Made by a program: the position numbers and the translations under genes. A DNA stretch of 64,000 bases from a virus, in IMG/VR virus record IMGVR_UViG_3300049846_001717, positions 34,056 through 98,055 of that record. One strand, given 5' to 3'. Position 1 is the first letter of the stretch; every line of letters starts with the position of its first letter. The notes below the pieces were generated by a model. The model did not search any database. It saw only the letters and a list, made by a program, of their open reading frames with translations, and was not told the DNA's origin. Positions 56,567 to 63,750 of the stretch are shown here, one piece after another.

Positions 56567-57286
56567 TTATTTGACAAACCCACTGGTGTCACGCTTCGCC
56601 TTGCCCTTCGCCTTGAGTCCGACGATGACGCCGGTATCATCGAGGAATCGCAGGTCCGACTTGTCACCGTCAATGACGGGATGACCGAGGTAGACCTTCG
56701 GCACCTTATGGAATACGGCCGCGACGTTCATCCCATTCTTGAGCGCGGCGATGGCGGCGGGTTCGTTGGACTCCGCGAGGGAGAACGTCAGGTGGTAGTT
56801 CTTCGGAAGATTCCGACGATTCACGATTTTGGTGTAATCGTAAAACTGCACGTCAGGGAACAGCGTCATGAGATTACGAACGGACACGATGCTACCGTCC
56901 TTCATCGTATACTCAATGGGAATCGTCTCCCACCGAATGTCACTGGTCCCGTTCAGTCGGATGGCCGGGGTGAGTCCGTGCTTCGCGGCGAGCTTGACGA
57001 AGTTCGTGATCTCTTTGGCGAGATCAATCATGAACATATCCCGATTTTCGTAAAACATTTTCGTCTTACGAATACGGGCCTTTTGTATCACATTCGTCGT
57101 CTCGCCCGGCTTGAAGATACCGCCACGACCGGCGGTATTGAGACAGGCGGCCGAGCACCCCGCCGTCGCCATGGGACACACATTGTACCCCGACAGACGA
57201 GCCGGCGCAAGGTGGAGAATGGCGGTCAGGTATCCGAACCCCTGGCCCTTCATCGTCTTAGGGTTGCCCGTGGTGAGTAGAGTCAT
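56567..57286 (-). CDS. gp88-like protein, 239 aa
   Basis: KGQGFGYLTAILHLAPA near residue 13, NVCPMATAGCSAACL near 35, and IRLNGTSDIRWE near 95: the gene-product-88 family of phages, which has conserved Cys residues that may bind a metal cluster. Enzymatic role unknown. Leaderless start. Confidence 0.85.
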   Translation of the reverse strand: MTLLTTGNPKTMKGQGFGYLTAILHLAPARLSGYNVCPMATAGCSAACLNTAGRGGIFKPGETTNVIQKARIRKTKMFYENRDMFMIDLAKEITNFVKLAAKHGLTPAIRLNGTSDIRWETIPIEYTMKDGSIVSVRNLMTLFPDVQFYDYTKIVNRRNLPKNYHLTFSLAESNEPAAIAALKNGMNVAAVFHKVPKVYLGHPVIDGDKSDLRFLDDTGVIVGLKAKGKAKRDTSGFVK

Positions 57287-57292
57287 ACACCA

Positions 57293-57349
57293 AAGATACA
57301 CGAGAACGGGATGGAGTCAAGCGCTCGAGATTTTCGTTACAATCGACGG
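57293..57349 (-). promoter_or_regulatory. boxed promoter with leaderless start
   Basis: TTGACT, 16 bp, TATCTT, six bases, ATG; box CCGTCGATTGTAACG at 57335-57349. Confidence 0.74.
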
Positions 57350-57352
57350 GTT

Positions 57353-57583
57353 TTACCGAATATGTGCCCGCTGGACGAGAAACCCGATTACGGATGTCTT
57401 GGTGGACAGCTTGACGATCAGATGACTGTCCTTGCTCGCGACCATACCCAGCGGAGTCGAGATTACCTGATTCGGTGCCACGGGGACGTCGCGGGTGAGC
57501 TTGACAGGCGGAGCGCACCACATCCGACCATCGGATACGTTACGATGCACCGGCCACACGCGCGTCCCCGTGGACACCTTCAT
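57353..57583 (-). CDS. hypothetical basic protein, 76 aa
   Basis: Beta-rich, basic, with Pro-spaced strands. Three bases from the upstream gene. Unknown. Confidence 0.62.
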   Translation of the reverse strand: MKVSTGTRVWPVHRNVSDGRMWCAPPVKLTRDVPVAPNQVISTPLGMVASKDSHLIVKLSTKTSVIGFLVQRAHIR

Positions 57584-57586
57584 CGG

Positions 57587-57826
57587 TTACGCCTCGGCCG
57601 CGACCTTCGCCGGGCGACCACGATGGGTGATCTCGAACATCGCCGGCTTGGCGGTGAGACGGAGATCCGACGCGGGCTCGCCGGCCTTGGCCTGCGGACG
57701 GACGGTGACGAGGCCATCCTTGACGTTCACGACCACGACGCGCGAACCCTTGGAGATGGTCTGGCGGGGGGAAGTGCCGGTGCGGAGCGACTGCGTGGTA
57801 CGAAGGACCTGCTGCGGCTTGAACAT
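57587..57826 (-). CDS. hypothetical basic protein, 79 aa
   Basis: ATG at 57826 with CAGGAG upstream. KGSRVVVVNVKDGLVTV suggests a small beta-barrel; Arg/Lys-rich. Unknown. Confidence 0.65.
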   Translation of the reverse strand: MFKPQQVLRTTQSLRTGTSPRQTISKGSRVVVVNVKDGLVTVRPQAKAGEPASDLRLTAKPAMFEITHRGRPAKVAAEA

Positions 57827-57868
57827 GCGAACTCCTGAGAAGGAAGGGTGGTTTGGACTACGCCCATA

Positions 57869-57933
57869 ATCTAATACGACCGGCGGAAAAGTCAATAGGG
57901 AATTGTAATTCCAGCTTTTGTTACAATCGACGA
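57869..57933 (-). promoter_or_regulatory. boxed promoter
   Basis: TTGACT, 16 bp, TAGATT; box CGTCGATTGTAACA at 57919-57932. Confidence 0.72.
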
Positions 57934-57942
57934 GGGACGCTG

Positions 57943-58266
57943 TCAAAGCCGTCCGATCACCATTTCCACGAAATCCTTCGATTCCTTCAAGTTCGCGTTG
58001 TATTCCGTACGAAGACGCCGGATGAGCTCGATCACCGGATAATACCAGTTGCCTCGCTGGAAGAATGACCCACTCGTCATTCCGGGCGTCCGCAACCGAA
58101 TGGCTTCGGCGGCCACGAACGACTCGGCTTCGTCACGATGGGTGGTCAACGACTTAGCCCGTGACGCCGTGAGCCGGCGGAATTCCGCCAACTGCAGTTC
58201 GTAGACCTCGGCCGCGACGTTCTTCGTCGCCAGGATCCAGAGTCGGGTACGTTCGTCAGAGTTCAC
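57943..58266 (-). CDS. helical protein, 107 aa
   Basis: Charged helical protein with AEFRRLTASRAKSL and a C-terminal basic helix. Overlaps its upstream neighbour by 11 bases. Unknown. Confidence 0.66.
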   Translation of the reverse strand: MNSDERTRLWILATKNVAAEVYELQLAEFRRLTASRAKSLTTHRDEAESFVAAEAIRLRTPGMTSGSFFQRGNWYYPVIELIRRLRTEYNANLKESKDFVEMVIGRL

Positions 58267-58474
58267 GCAGACGTCTCCGCGATTCGATGAGTTCGGTGGC
58301 GAGGACCGCCGGCGCGATCAGCGTGATGCTGAAAAAGATGATCTGCTTCCAGCTCGCGGTGCCGGCCCACACCATGAGGGCCAGTGGCGAGGTCGTGAGC
58401 GTGAACATCATGGTGGAGATCACCAGCATCCATGAGATCAGCAGGAAGAACTCCCACACCACGCGCTTCAGCAT
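58256..58474 (-). CDS. two-TM membrane protein, 72 aa
   Basis: Hydrophobic segments at about 8-28 and 42-62; basic C-terminus. Start overlaps the upstream stop region. Confidence 0.68.
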   Translation of the reverse strand: MLKRVVWEFFLLISWMLVISTMMFTLTTSPLALMVWAGTASWKQIIFFSITLIAPAVLATELIESRRRLREL

Positions 58475-58647
58475 GATAGATCCTCGAGCATCTGCTCGAG
58501 TTGAGTGTTGAGCTTCATGAGCCGCTTCCGCTGGGCATTCGTCGGTTCATCGGTGGGGGACTTCGCAGAAGTGTACCCCGCCTGATACGACAGTTCAGCG
58601 ATGGCCTGTACGAGGCCCAGAATCTTGTTCGCCGTTGCTCGGGTCAC
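58468..58647 (-). CDS. helical protein, 59 aa
   Basis: GTG at 58647 overlaps the upstream stop (GTGA); stop TGA at 58468. Helical with a Pro-Thr linker in the middle. Confidence 0.6.
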   Translation of the reverse strand: MTRATANKILGLVQAIAELSYQAGYTSAKSPTDEPTNAQRKRLMKLNTQLEQMLEDLSC

Positions 58648-58865
58648 GACAGCACCCCCTGTTCCCGCAGGTACGACTCGAACAGCGGGATCATGTCGCG
58701 GGCCGTCTTGGCCTTGAGGCCGGTGATCGACTTGACCTGCGAGAACGCCGAGGCCCCACGACCCTTCATCCCGAGCGCCTCGAGCTTGAGCCGACCCTTG
58801 AGCGAGAGAAGGGCGAAGGCGTTGATCTGGTCCGGCGAAGTGAGGATGATTCCGTTGTCCGACAT
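58644..58865 (-). CDS. hypothetical protein, 73 aa
   Basis: LLSLKGRLKLEALGMKGRGAS resembles small phage proteins of unknown function; helical throughout. Boxed promoter upstream. Confidence 0.68.
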   Translation of the reverse strand: MSDNGIILTSPDQINAFALLSLKGRLKLEALGMKGRGASAFSQVKSITGLKAKTARDMIPLFESYLREQGVLS

Positions 58866-58891
58866 TGTTTAGCTCCGTTGGGGATATGGGA

Positions 58892-58948
58892 AATATATGG
58901 ATTTCCCATTCGGTGGCAATAGTGGGAAATTTTCGTTACAATCGATGG
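58892..58948 (-). promoter_or_regulatory. boxed promoter
   Basis: TTGCCA, 16 bp, TATATT; box variant CCATCGATTGTAACG at 58934-58948; leader CCCCAACGGAGCTAAACA. Confidence 0.75.
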
Positions 58949-58954
58949 ACTTCG

Positions 58955-59221
58955 TCACACTTCGGTGATCTCGAAGTCCTCGAGCGTGACGTTCTCACGG
59001 ACCCGAAACCAGATGCCGGGGTTGTGATTCATCTCCCTGTATTCGTGAAACATCTTTCCACAGATCGAAATGATACGTCCTTGCGGCGACGGCATTGCCC
59101 GATACTCTTTCGGCACGAGTGTGGAATAGATCCCGATCGTCCAAAACTCGTGCAACGGGTTGTAGGTTTTATACAACACCGTGCCTTTCGTCACGGTGAC
59201 GGTGTATTTCGGCTTTGTCAT
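58955..59221 (-). CDS. tandem-family relative 18, 88 aa
   Basis: MTKPKYTVTVTKG start, SICGKMFHEY centre and VRENVTLEDFEI end match the array at 24.8-29.9 kb, showing the family is also dispersed. ATGA-coupled to the next relative. Confidence 0.72.
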   Translation of the reverse strand: MTKPKYTVTVTKGTVLYKTYNPLHEFWTIGIYSTLVPKEYRAMPSPQGRIISICGKMFHEYREMNHNPGIWFRVRENVTLEDFEITEV

Positions 59222-59499
59222 TTTTCGATGATCTCGAAATCTTCCAATCGAACGTTGTCCCGAACCCGGAACCATCTACCGGTGTGAAAATCCACGAATC
59301 CTGTTTCTCGTCGGTATTCATCGAGGGTCTTTCCACAGACCTGCAGGATTCGGCCGGATGGCTGCAGGATTCGGCCGGATGGCGATCTGGCGGACAATAG
59401 ATCCGGCAGCGTTGCAATCGTCCAAAACCTATACGTGGGATTATACGTCCGATATAGATCGGTACCACAAGTAACGGTAATGGTGTATTTCGGCTTCAT
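59218..59499 (-). CDS. tandem-family relative 19, 93 aa
   Basis: MKPKYTITVTCG start, QVCGKTLDEY centre, VRDNVRLEDFEI end. It contains a fresh in-frame 18-bp tandem duplication (SGRILQ-PSGRILQ) at about 59340-59377. Leaderless start. Confidence 0.72.
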   Translation of the reverse strand: MKPKYTITVTCGTDLYRTYNPTYRFWTIATLPDLLSARSPSGRILQPSGRILQVCGKTLDEYRRETGFVDFHTGRWFRVRDNVRLEDFEIIEK

Positions 59500-59505
59500 G
59501 TGAGT

Positions 59506-59554
59506 AATATACCGTGACCTCGGTCAAAGTCAAGTATTTCGTTACAATCGACGG
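59506..59554 (-). promoter_or_regulatory. boxed promoter with leaderless start
   Basis: TTGACT, 16 bp, TATATT, six bases, ATG; box CCGTCGATTGTAACG at 59540-59554. Confidence 0.75.
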
Positions 59555-59555
59555 G

Positions 59556-59585
59556 TTCGGGGCCTCACAAATCTGCGAGGCCCCT
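59556..59585 (-). terminator. terminator hairpin before a box
   Basis: Minus strand GGGGCCTCGC/GTGAGGCCCC stem ending the ATPase gene. Confidence 0.68.
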
Positions 59586-59591
59586 TGCCTT

Positions 59592-60479
59592 TTAGAGTCG
59601 GGGATCGTCCGCGAACGCCGTCACGCGAGCCATCATCTCCCATTCGGTCGGGAAGGTGAGGACGTACCCGGCGATCTTGCCGAGGAGACGGAGCGAAACG
59701 GCCGGGATCTGGGTGTAGTGCTTCTCCACCCACGCGACCACTTCTTCCTGCTGACCTTTGGTCAGTCCCTTCTGGATGAGGATACCGTGCTTCCGCGTCA
59801 TGTGCGAGATCCACGCCACCACATCCTCACGCGAATGCAGCTTGAGGTCGAGGTAGACGGCGCGGTCCATGATGGCGCGGTAGTGGACCGCCGCACCCTT
59901 GCGGTCGAGCAGCGCCTCGCCCTGCAGGTCCTTATTCGTGATGAAGATCATCGACCCCTTATACTCGAACTCGGGTTCGATATCCCCAAGCGCCGCCGTC
60001 TCGGACAGCCACGAGATCTTGCGGGTGTCGCCGGTGTCGAGCGCCGCCTTCAGGAGGTTCATGGAATCTTCATCCTCGTACACCGAATCGGTATCGTCCA
60101 GGAGGATGACGTCGTTCTCGCCCTTGAACTTGTAGAGAAGCTTATACAGGCTGATGGGCGTCATCTTGCCGTGAACGTACGTGAAATTGATCTTGTTGCG
60201 TTCCTTCGCCTGATAGAGCAGCGCCTTGATGGTGTGGGACTTACCGACACCCGGCGCCCCTGAGATCACCAACCCACGGGTGCTCCCCTCGATCGCGGTG
60301 ACCGCGAGCTTATACATGACGGAGAACCGCTCCGAGATCTTCGTGATGCGTTCCGCGGGCGTCTCGGTGGACTTGGCGTTGATGATTCGCATGAGCTCCG
60401 CGACCTCATTTGCCGAGGGGCGGCCCCGACGACCTGGGACACCCGCCTTCGCTCGCAACGCCTTGATATCGACCGTCAT
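59592..60479 (-). CDS. AAA-family ATPase, 295 aa
   Basis: ATG at 60479 with CGGAG upstream. Walker A GAPGVGKSHT near residue 75, Walker B DVILLDDTDS near 125, sensor FITNKDL near 185. Resembles DnaC/loader-type phage ATPases that act as helicase loaders or AAA proteins of unknown role; the assignment to replication is only suggestive. Confidence 0.85.
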   Translation of the reverse strand: MTVDIKALRAKAGVPGRRGRPSANEVAELMRIINAKSTETPAERITKISERFSVMYKLAVTAIEGSTRGLVISGAPGVGKSHTIKALLYQAKERNKINFTYVHGKMTPISLYKLLYKFKGENDVILLDDTDSVYEDEDSMNLLKAALDTGDTRKISWLSETAALGDIEPEFEYKGSMIFITNKDLQGEALLDRKGAAVHYRAIMDRAVYLDLKLHSREDVVAWISHMTRKHGILIQKGLTKGQQEEVVAWVEKHYTQIPAVSLRLLGKIAGYVLTFPTEWEMMARVTAFADDPRL

Positions 60480-60548
60480 GTTTTCTCCGTTTAGGTAATA
60501 TGGGGAATATAATCGATTATCCGACAAAGGGAAGTCCCGTTACACGTT

Positions 60549-60563
60549 CGTTACAATCGACGG
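60549..60563 (-). promoter_or_regulatory. box after terminator
   Basis: CCGTCGATTGTAACG box next to stem TAAGGGCAATTGAATTGCCCTTA (60565-60587). Downstream TATATT at 60508-60513 is present but the -35 is poor. Confidence 0.6.
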
Positions 60564-60564
60564 T

Positions 60565-60588
60565 TTAAGGGCAATTCAATTGCCCTTA
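60565..60588 (-). terminator. terminator hairpin
   Basis: Perfect stem AAGGGCAATT/AATTGCCCTT, followed by AAACCG and the box. Confidence 0.75.
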
Positions 60589-60592
60589 TTCC

Positions 60593-60673
60593 TTATCGCC
60601 AGCCGTAGCCGGACTCGAGCGGTCCAAGTTCACCGTTCTCGAGCACCTCGCGCCACTCCCAGTAGTTCGACAT
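60593..60673 (-). CDS. 26-residue peptide
   Basis: ATG at 60673 inside the end of the next gene; product is Trp/Glu-rich. Start signal weak; low-to-moderate support. Confidence 0.4.
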   Translation of the reverse strand: MSNYWEWREVLENGELGPLESGYGWR

Positions 60674-60803
60674 CGGCGGATAGCCGAGATCCCGCCGAAC
60701 GGCGATTCAGCTCCTTCGCGTAGGCGTCCCGATTGCCGGGGAAGAGCATTCCGGCTCGAAGTTGTGCGTCCGTCAGTGAACGCGGGTCGTTGGCGTCGGA
60801 CAT
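60630..60803 (-). CDS. hypothetical protein, 57 aa
   Basis: ATG at 60803 after GGAGGAGAACTA. Helical, with SLTDAQLRAGMLFPGNRDAYAKELNRR, shown here in two parts: LTDAQLRAGM and NRDAYAKELN. Overlaps the tiny frame at 60593. Confidence 0.6.
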   Translation of the reverse strand: MSDANDPRSLTDAQLRAGMLFPGNRDAYAKELNRRSAGSRLSADVELLGVARGARER

Positions 60804-60805
60804 GA

Positions 60806-61006
60806 TTAGTTCTCCTCCTTGAACGTCTCGGCCCATTCCTCGGGCGTGATGCCGGTCATGATGAACTCGCGGTCATCCGCCGAGACGTTCCACATGACGT
60901 CCTGGATCTTCCGGCCGCTCTGCCAGGCCTCGAGCTGTTCCGGCGTGACGTTGATCTCGCGAGTGTTCGTCTGGCCAGAGAACGGGCTGGTGCGGGTCAC
61001 CTTCAT
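60806..61006 (-). CDS. small phage protein, 66 aa
   Basis: TSPFSGQTNTREI start, then ELQ-type WQSGRKIQDVM and SADDREFIMTGITPEEW: a pattern recurring in many phage early proteins. Function unknown. Confidence 0.72.
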   Translation of the reverse strand: MKVTRTSPFSGQTNTREINVTPEQLEAWQSGRKIQDVMWNVSADDREFIMTGITPEEWAETFKEEN

Positions 61007-61035
61007 CGTATTGGACTCCGTTGGGGTATGACCGA

Positions 61036-61063
61036 AATATACTACGGGACTCGCCCGTGGCAA
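61036..61063 (-). promoter_or_regulatory. promoter, no box
   Basis: TTGCCA, 16 bp, TATATT; leader CACCCCAACGGAGTCCA-like before the start at 61006. Confidence 0.7.
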
Positions 61064-61072
61064 CAACGAATG

Positions 61073-61327
61073 TTATTGATCCCGTTCCGTGATCTCAAAG
61101 TGGTCCGGCATGACGTTATTCCGTACACAGAACCAGGTCCGTCCGTTATGCTTGGTCGGGTCCAAGTCCATTAACGATCGGCCACACAATTCCAGTATCG
61201 TTCCCGTCTCGTCACCACGCGCGGCGCTCGAGAGGCGCGCCGCCGTCGAGATCACTGAACCGTAAAAGCTATGATGACACCGGAACAGTCGGGTACCGGG
61301 AGTCACGACGATGGAATATTTCTTCAT
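61073..61327 (-). CDS. tandem-family relative 20, 84 aa
   Basis: MKKYSIVVTPG start, ELCGRSLMDL centre, VRNNVMPDHFEI end: third dispersed member of the array family, closest to the 59-kb pair. Confidence 0.7.
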   Translation of the reverse strand: MKKYSIVVTPGTRLFRCHHSFYGSVISTAARLSSAARGDETGTILELCGRSLMDLDPTKHNGRTWFCVRNNVMPDHFEITERDQ

Positions 61328-61593
61328 AGAGGCAGCAACGTCCGACCGATCAGGACGATCCGATCCTTCGGCACGCCAATGTTCATCAGGGTACGAATGA
61401 ACGCACGAGCGCGAGAGGCGGTATCGAACTCGACTCGGTCGATTCCGGTGTCCGTCACATTCCGTTCGAATCCGACATTCTTGTAGCGCACGCCGTCTCG
61501 AACGTCGAACATGATTTCCTCATACGACTGACCGACGTGCGGTGGGAACCAGTGTTCGATCTGCACATCGTACTGATAGCAGTGACAGGTCAT
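61324..61593 (-). CDS. hypothetical protein, 89 aa
   Basis: YQYDVQIEHWFPPHVGQ start and a beta/alpha body with FDTASRARAFIRTLM. ATGA-coupled to relative 20. Unknown. Confidence 0.66.
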   Translation of the reverse strand: MTCHCYQYDVQIEHWFPPHVGQSYEEIMFDVRDGVRYKNVGFERNVTDTGIDRVEFDTASRARAFIRTLMNIGVPKDRIVLIGRTLLPL

Positions 61594-61619
61594 GATTTTA
61601 CTCGGTTGGGGATACGTAC

Positions 61620-61673
61620 AATATAGAACGATTCGTGGAGAAAGTCAAATTCCGCGTTTGTTACAATCGACGG
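61620..61673 (-). promoter_or_regulatory. boxed promoter
   Basis: TTGACT, 17 bp, TATATT; box CCGTCGATTGTAACA at 61659-61673, part of a palindrome gttacaa..ttgtaac. Confidence 0.74.
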
Positions 61674-61830
61674 ATTTGTAACGAGTTTAGGAGGTTTATA
61701 AGCCGCTTGAAGCGCCGAGCGACATCGCACGCACCGCTTCGATATATAACGTCGCCCCGAACAAACGGCAACTAGTTTCCACGGATTGTAACGATTGTGT
61801 AACGAGCACCCCAACCCCTTGTCCCATAAG
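61674..61830. other. box-rich non-coding interval
   Basis: Carries three extra box cores in the plus orientation (ttgtaacgag at about 61675, gattgtaacg at about 61785 and tgtgtaacga at about 61795). A Cys/Arg-rich open frame on the minus strand exists but has no good start. Confidence 0.5.
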
Positions 61831-61966
61831 CGTTTAAGCGGTATCTTGTCAGGTTCAATGTGAAAGGGGATCTATATTTTAGATGATGTAAAACATTCCA
61901 AGTCGATATCCGATATGCGCTTATACGATTTTCCACAATACGCGATCGGTAGGGTTTTCTCCGACA

Positions 61967-62100
61967 CGGGAAATCCCCTAGGGGAAACCCTTACACGGAT
62001 GTCGGAGAAACCCTCACACGCGCGTAAGGGAAACCCCGACCGGGGTGTAGGGGAAACCCTTACATGCGCGTCGGGGAAACCCCTAGGGGAAACCCGTAAG
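61967..62100. repeat. five ~22-bp iteron-like repeats
   Basis: Units of the form GGGGAAACCCTTACACGCGCGT at about 61980, 62003, 62025, 62048 and 62070, with spacing near two helical turns and partial inverted symmetry (GGGAAACCCC). Confidence 0.72.
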
Positions 62101-62107
62101 GGAGTCA

Positions 62108-62280
62108 AAAAGACACAAGCGAAGAAATCCCGAATGTCACAAATCGACACAAGCGGGTCGGTCCGTGCCGAAACGACACAAGCACGCCACGCGAAACGCC
62201 ACAGTCCCGGGCGATTAGTGGACCGATCGGGGTGGCGGGTCAAAAGGTCACAAGCAAATTGAGATCCGAAACGCCACAAG
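62108..62280. repeat. six short cacaagc repeats
   Basis: Copies of (G/C)(A/C)CACAAGC at irregular 25-40 bp spacing, directly after the iteron-like block. Confidence 0.6.
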
Positions 62281-62339
62281 CAGCGAACCCCATATAGTAC
62301 GTCAGAATATGACGGCTATATGGGGTTTCGTGTAGGCAT

Positions 62340-62520
62340 GGGAAGATGCTGAATTAGGCTGGGGTGCCTAGGGAAGATGCTGAATTAGAATCTCCGCTGG
62401 GCAGGAGATGCTGAATTAGGCTATGGGGTAGCAGTCAGGCTGACGCGAAATTCAGCGGGTCCACCCTTCCGAGGTGACGATGCTGAATTGGGCCGTCCCC
62501 ATAGGATGCTGAATTAGAAC
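62340..62520. repeat. five gatgctgaatta repeats
   Basis: Near-identical 12-mers at about 62347, 62378, 62407, 62480 and 62504 in an otherwise gene-free stretch; the last overlaps a stop codon. Confidence 0.72.
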
Positions 62521-62585
62521 AGCACCCACCAGATCACGAACAGAACGATGACCGCCTGCCAGAATAGCCGACGTCGTACGGTCAT
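62514..62585 (-). CDS. 23-residue membrane peptide
   Basis: ATG at 62585; Arg-rich start (MTVRRRLFW) then a hydrophobic helix. ATGA-coupled to the next one. Confidence 0.5.
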   Translation of the reverse strand: MTVRRRLFWQAVIVLFVIWWVLF

Positions 62586-62644
62586 CGCTTACCCGATTTG
62601 GTGACAAAGAAATAGATGATCGTACCTACGAGCAATAGAGTCAT
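62582..62644 (-). CDS. 20-residue membrane peptide
   Basis: ATG at 62644; one hydrophobic helix and a Lys-rich end (KSGKR). Confidence 0.48.
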   Translation of the reverse strand: MTLLLVGTIIYFFVTKSGKR

Positions 62645-62648
62645 GGAA

Positions 62649-62831
62649 TTATCCAAAGAGAATGTAGAAGCCCAAGTAGTACGCGATCACCCAGAGCACG
62701 AGCAGTCCCAGCCGTGCCCACCGGGTGGACCGGGATTCCACCCGTTCGTAGAATCCAAGGCACCACGACTGTTCCAGTGCCCCGATGAAACAGGCCACCA
62801 TCGCGATGACCGGAATGATGACCTGTATCAT
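62649..62831 (-). CDS. two-TM membrane protein, 60 aa
   Basis: Hydrophobic stretches at about 3-18 and 42-58 separated by a charged loop. ATGA overlap upstream. Confidence 0.65.
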   Translation of the reverse strand: MIQVIIPVIAMVACFIGALEQSWCLGFYERVESRSTRWARLGLLVLWVIAYYLGFYILFG

Positions 62832-63178
62832 GACTTCAAGCTCTTGCGAATCTTGAGCATCTCCGCCTCGGTGATCGGCTGACCCTTGCTATACCACTGG
62901 CCATCGTGCTCGAACAGGATCTTGAAGTGCCAACCCTTGCCCTTGCCAGACTTCGCCGTCTTTGCGGCCTGCAATTTGGCGGCCTTTTTGGCGACCCTCG
63001 CTTCCTTTCGTGCCTTCTTTTCCTCAGGCGTGACCACAGGCGCAGCCACAGGCTGTTTCGGAGGGTCCGTCAGGCGGGCGACGCAATGATCGCACAGTCC
63101 GGCGGCCGAATCGATCGCAACCTTCATATCCGACTTGCACCAAATGCAGCGAATCCACTTCGTGTTGACCTTGGCCAT
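62828..63178 (-). CDS. zinc-ribbon protein with Lys/Ala linker, 116 aa
   Basis: CIWCKSD and CDHCVAR near the start form one zinc site; then a long Lys/Ala-rich helix (about 55-90) and a small C-terminal domain GWHFKILFEHDGQWY. Likely nucleic-acid-binding. Confidence 0.7.
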   Translation of the reverse strand: MAKVNTKWIRCIWCKSDMKVAIDSAAGLCDHCVARLTDPPKQPVAAPVVTPEEKKARKEARVAKKAAKLQAAKTAKSGKGKGWHFKILFEHDGQWYSKGQPITEAEMLKIRKSLKS

Positions 63179-63378
63179 TATTCGGGATCCAGTGGAAGAA
63201 GTTCATCGACAACCGTAGTAGTCCGTTTGACCACTCGGTGTGGGGCATGCCCCGGCAAATCCTCGTCAAACTCGGCGGCCAGGGATCGGGCCGATCGTTC
63301 GGTCATGAACGATCCGCTCTGGCCATGTCGAAGTTGTACGTAGAAGGTGACCGTCGTACCGGTACGAGCGTGCGTCAT
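63178..63378 (-). CDS. hypothetical protein, 66 aa
   Basis: Beta strand then basic helix; TVTFYVQLRHG. Start is leaderless (five bases after the -10 box). Confidence 0.62.
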   Translation of the reverse strand: MTHARTGTTVTFYVQLRHGQSGSFMTERSARSLAAEFDEDLPGHAPHRVVKRTTTVVDELLPLDPE

Positions 63379-63383
63379 ACCGA

Positions 63384-63412
63384 AAGATACCCAGATCGCC
63401 CCCGGAAGTCAA
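63384..63412 (-). promoter_or_regulatory. promoter with near-leaderless start
   Basis: TTGACT, 17 bp, TATCTT, five bases, ATG; no box. Confidence 0.7.
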
Positions 63413-63444
63413 GGGGGTATGAGTACATGTTACATAACAGGAGA

Positions 63445-63684
63445 TCACCCCGAATACGAGCGATATCGCACACAGGACGTGACCGTTTGGTCATAACCCA
63501 ATATCAACCCATAACCATTACATAGATTTGAGCGAAAATCAGGCAGCCCATCGACGTTCACAAGAGTCCCATAGGCGACTACGCTCGTGCCCATGAGTAT
63601 ATGACGCAAAAACACCTGCGCATATGCCACGAAATTTACTATAGGTTCATAGCAAAAGGGGCAGTGGCGCGTCTTCCGCGGCAC
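63445..63684 (-). CDS. possible zinc-knuckle protein
   Basis: An open frame with HCPFCYEP near its start; the probable start is GTG at about 63684 after GGAAATGGGG, or GTG at 63708. C-terminal half lacks clear features. Moderate support only. Confidence 0.4.
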   Translation of the reverse strand: MPRKTRHCPFCYEPIVNFVAYAQVFLRHILMGTSVVAYGTLVNVDGLPDFRSNLCNGYGLILGYDQTVTSCVRYRSYSG

Positions 63685-63750
63685 TACCCCATTTCCAATC
63701 GTGAACACCAGATGTGGTCGGCTACTTTCTACATTTAGTACAACACAATT

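Noticed and set aside
60593-60803. Single fused gene from the two overlapping frames
   Set aside because: Would need a frameshift without any slip signal; two small overlapping genes are simpler, though the smaller one is weak.
61967-62100. CRISPR array
   Set aside because: Repeats are contiguous and there are no unique spacers of even length and no cas genes.
61872-62279. Long open frames on both strands over the repeat region
   Set aside because: They consist of translated tandem repeats, lack ribosome sites and give low-complexity products; the DNA repeat structure explains them.
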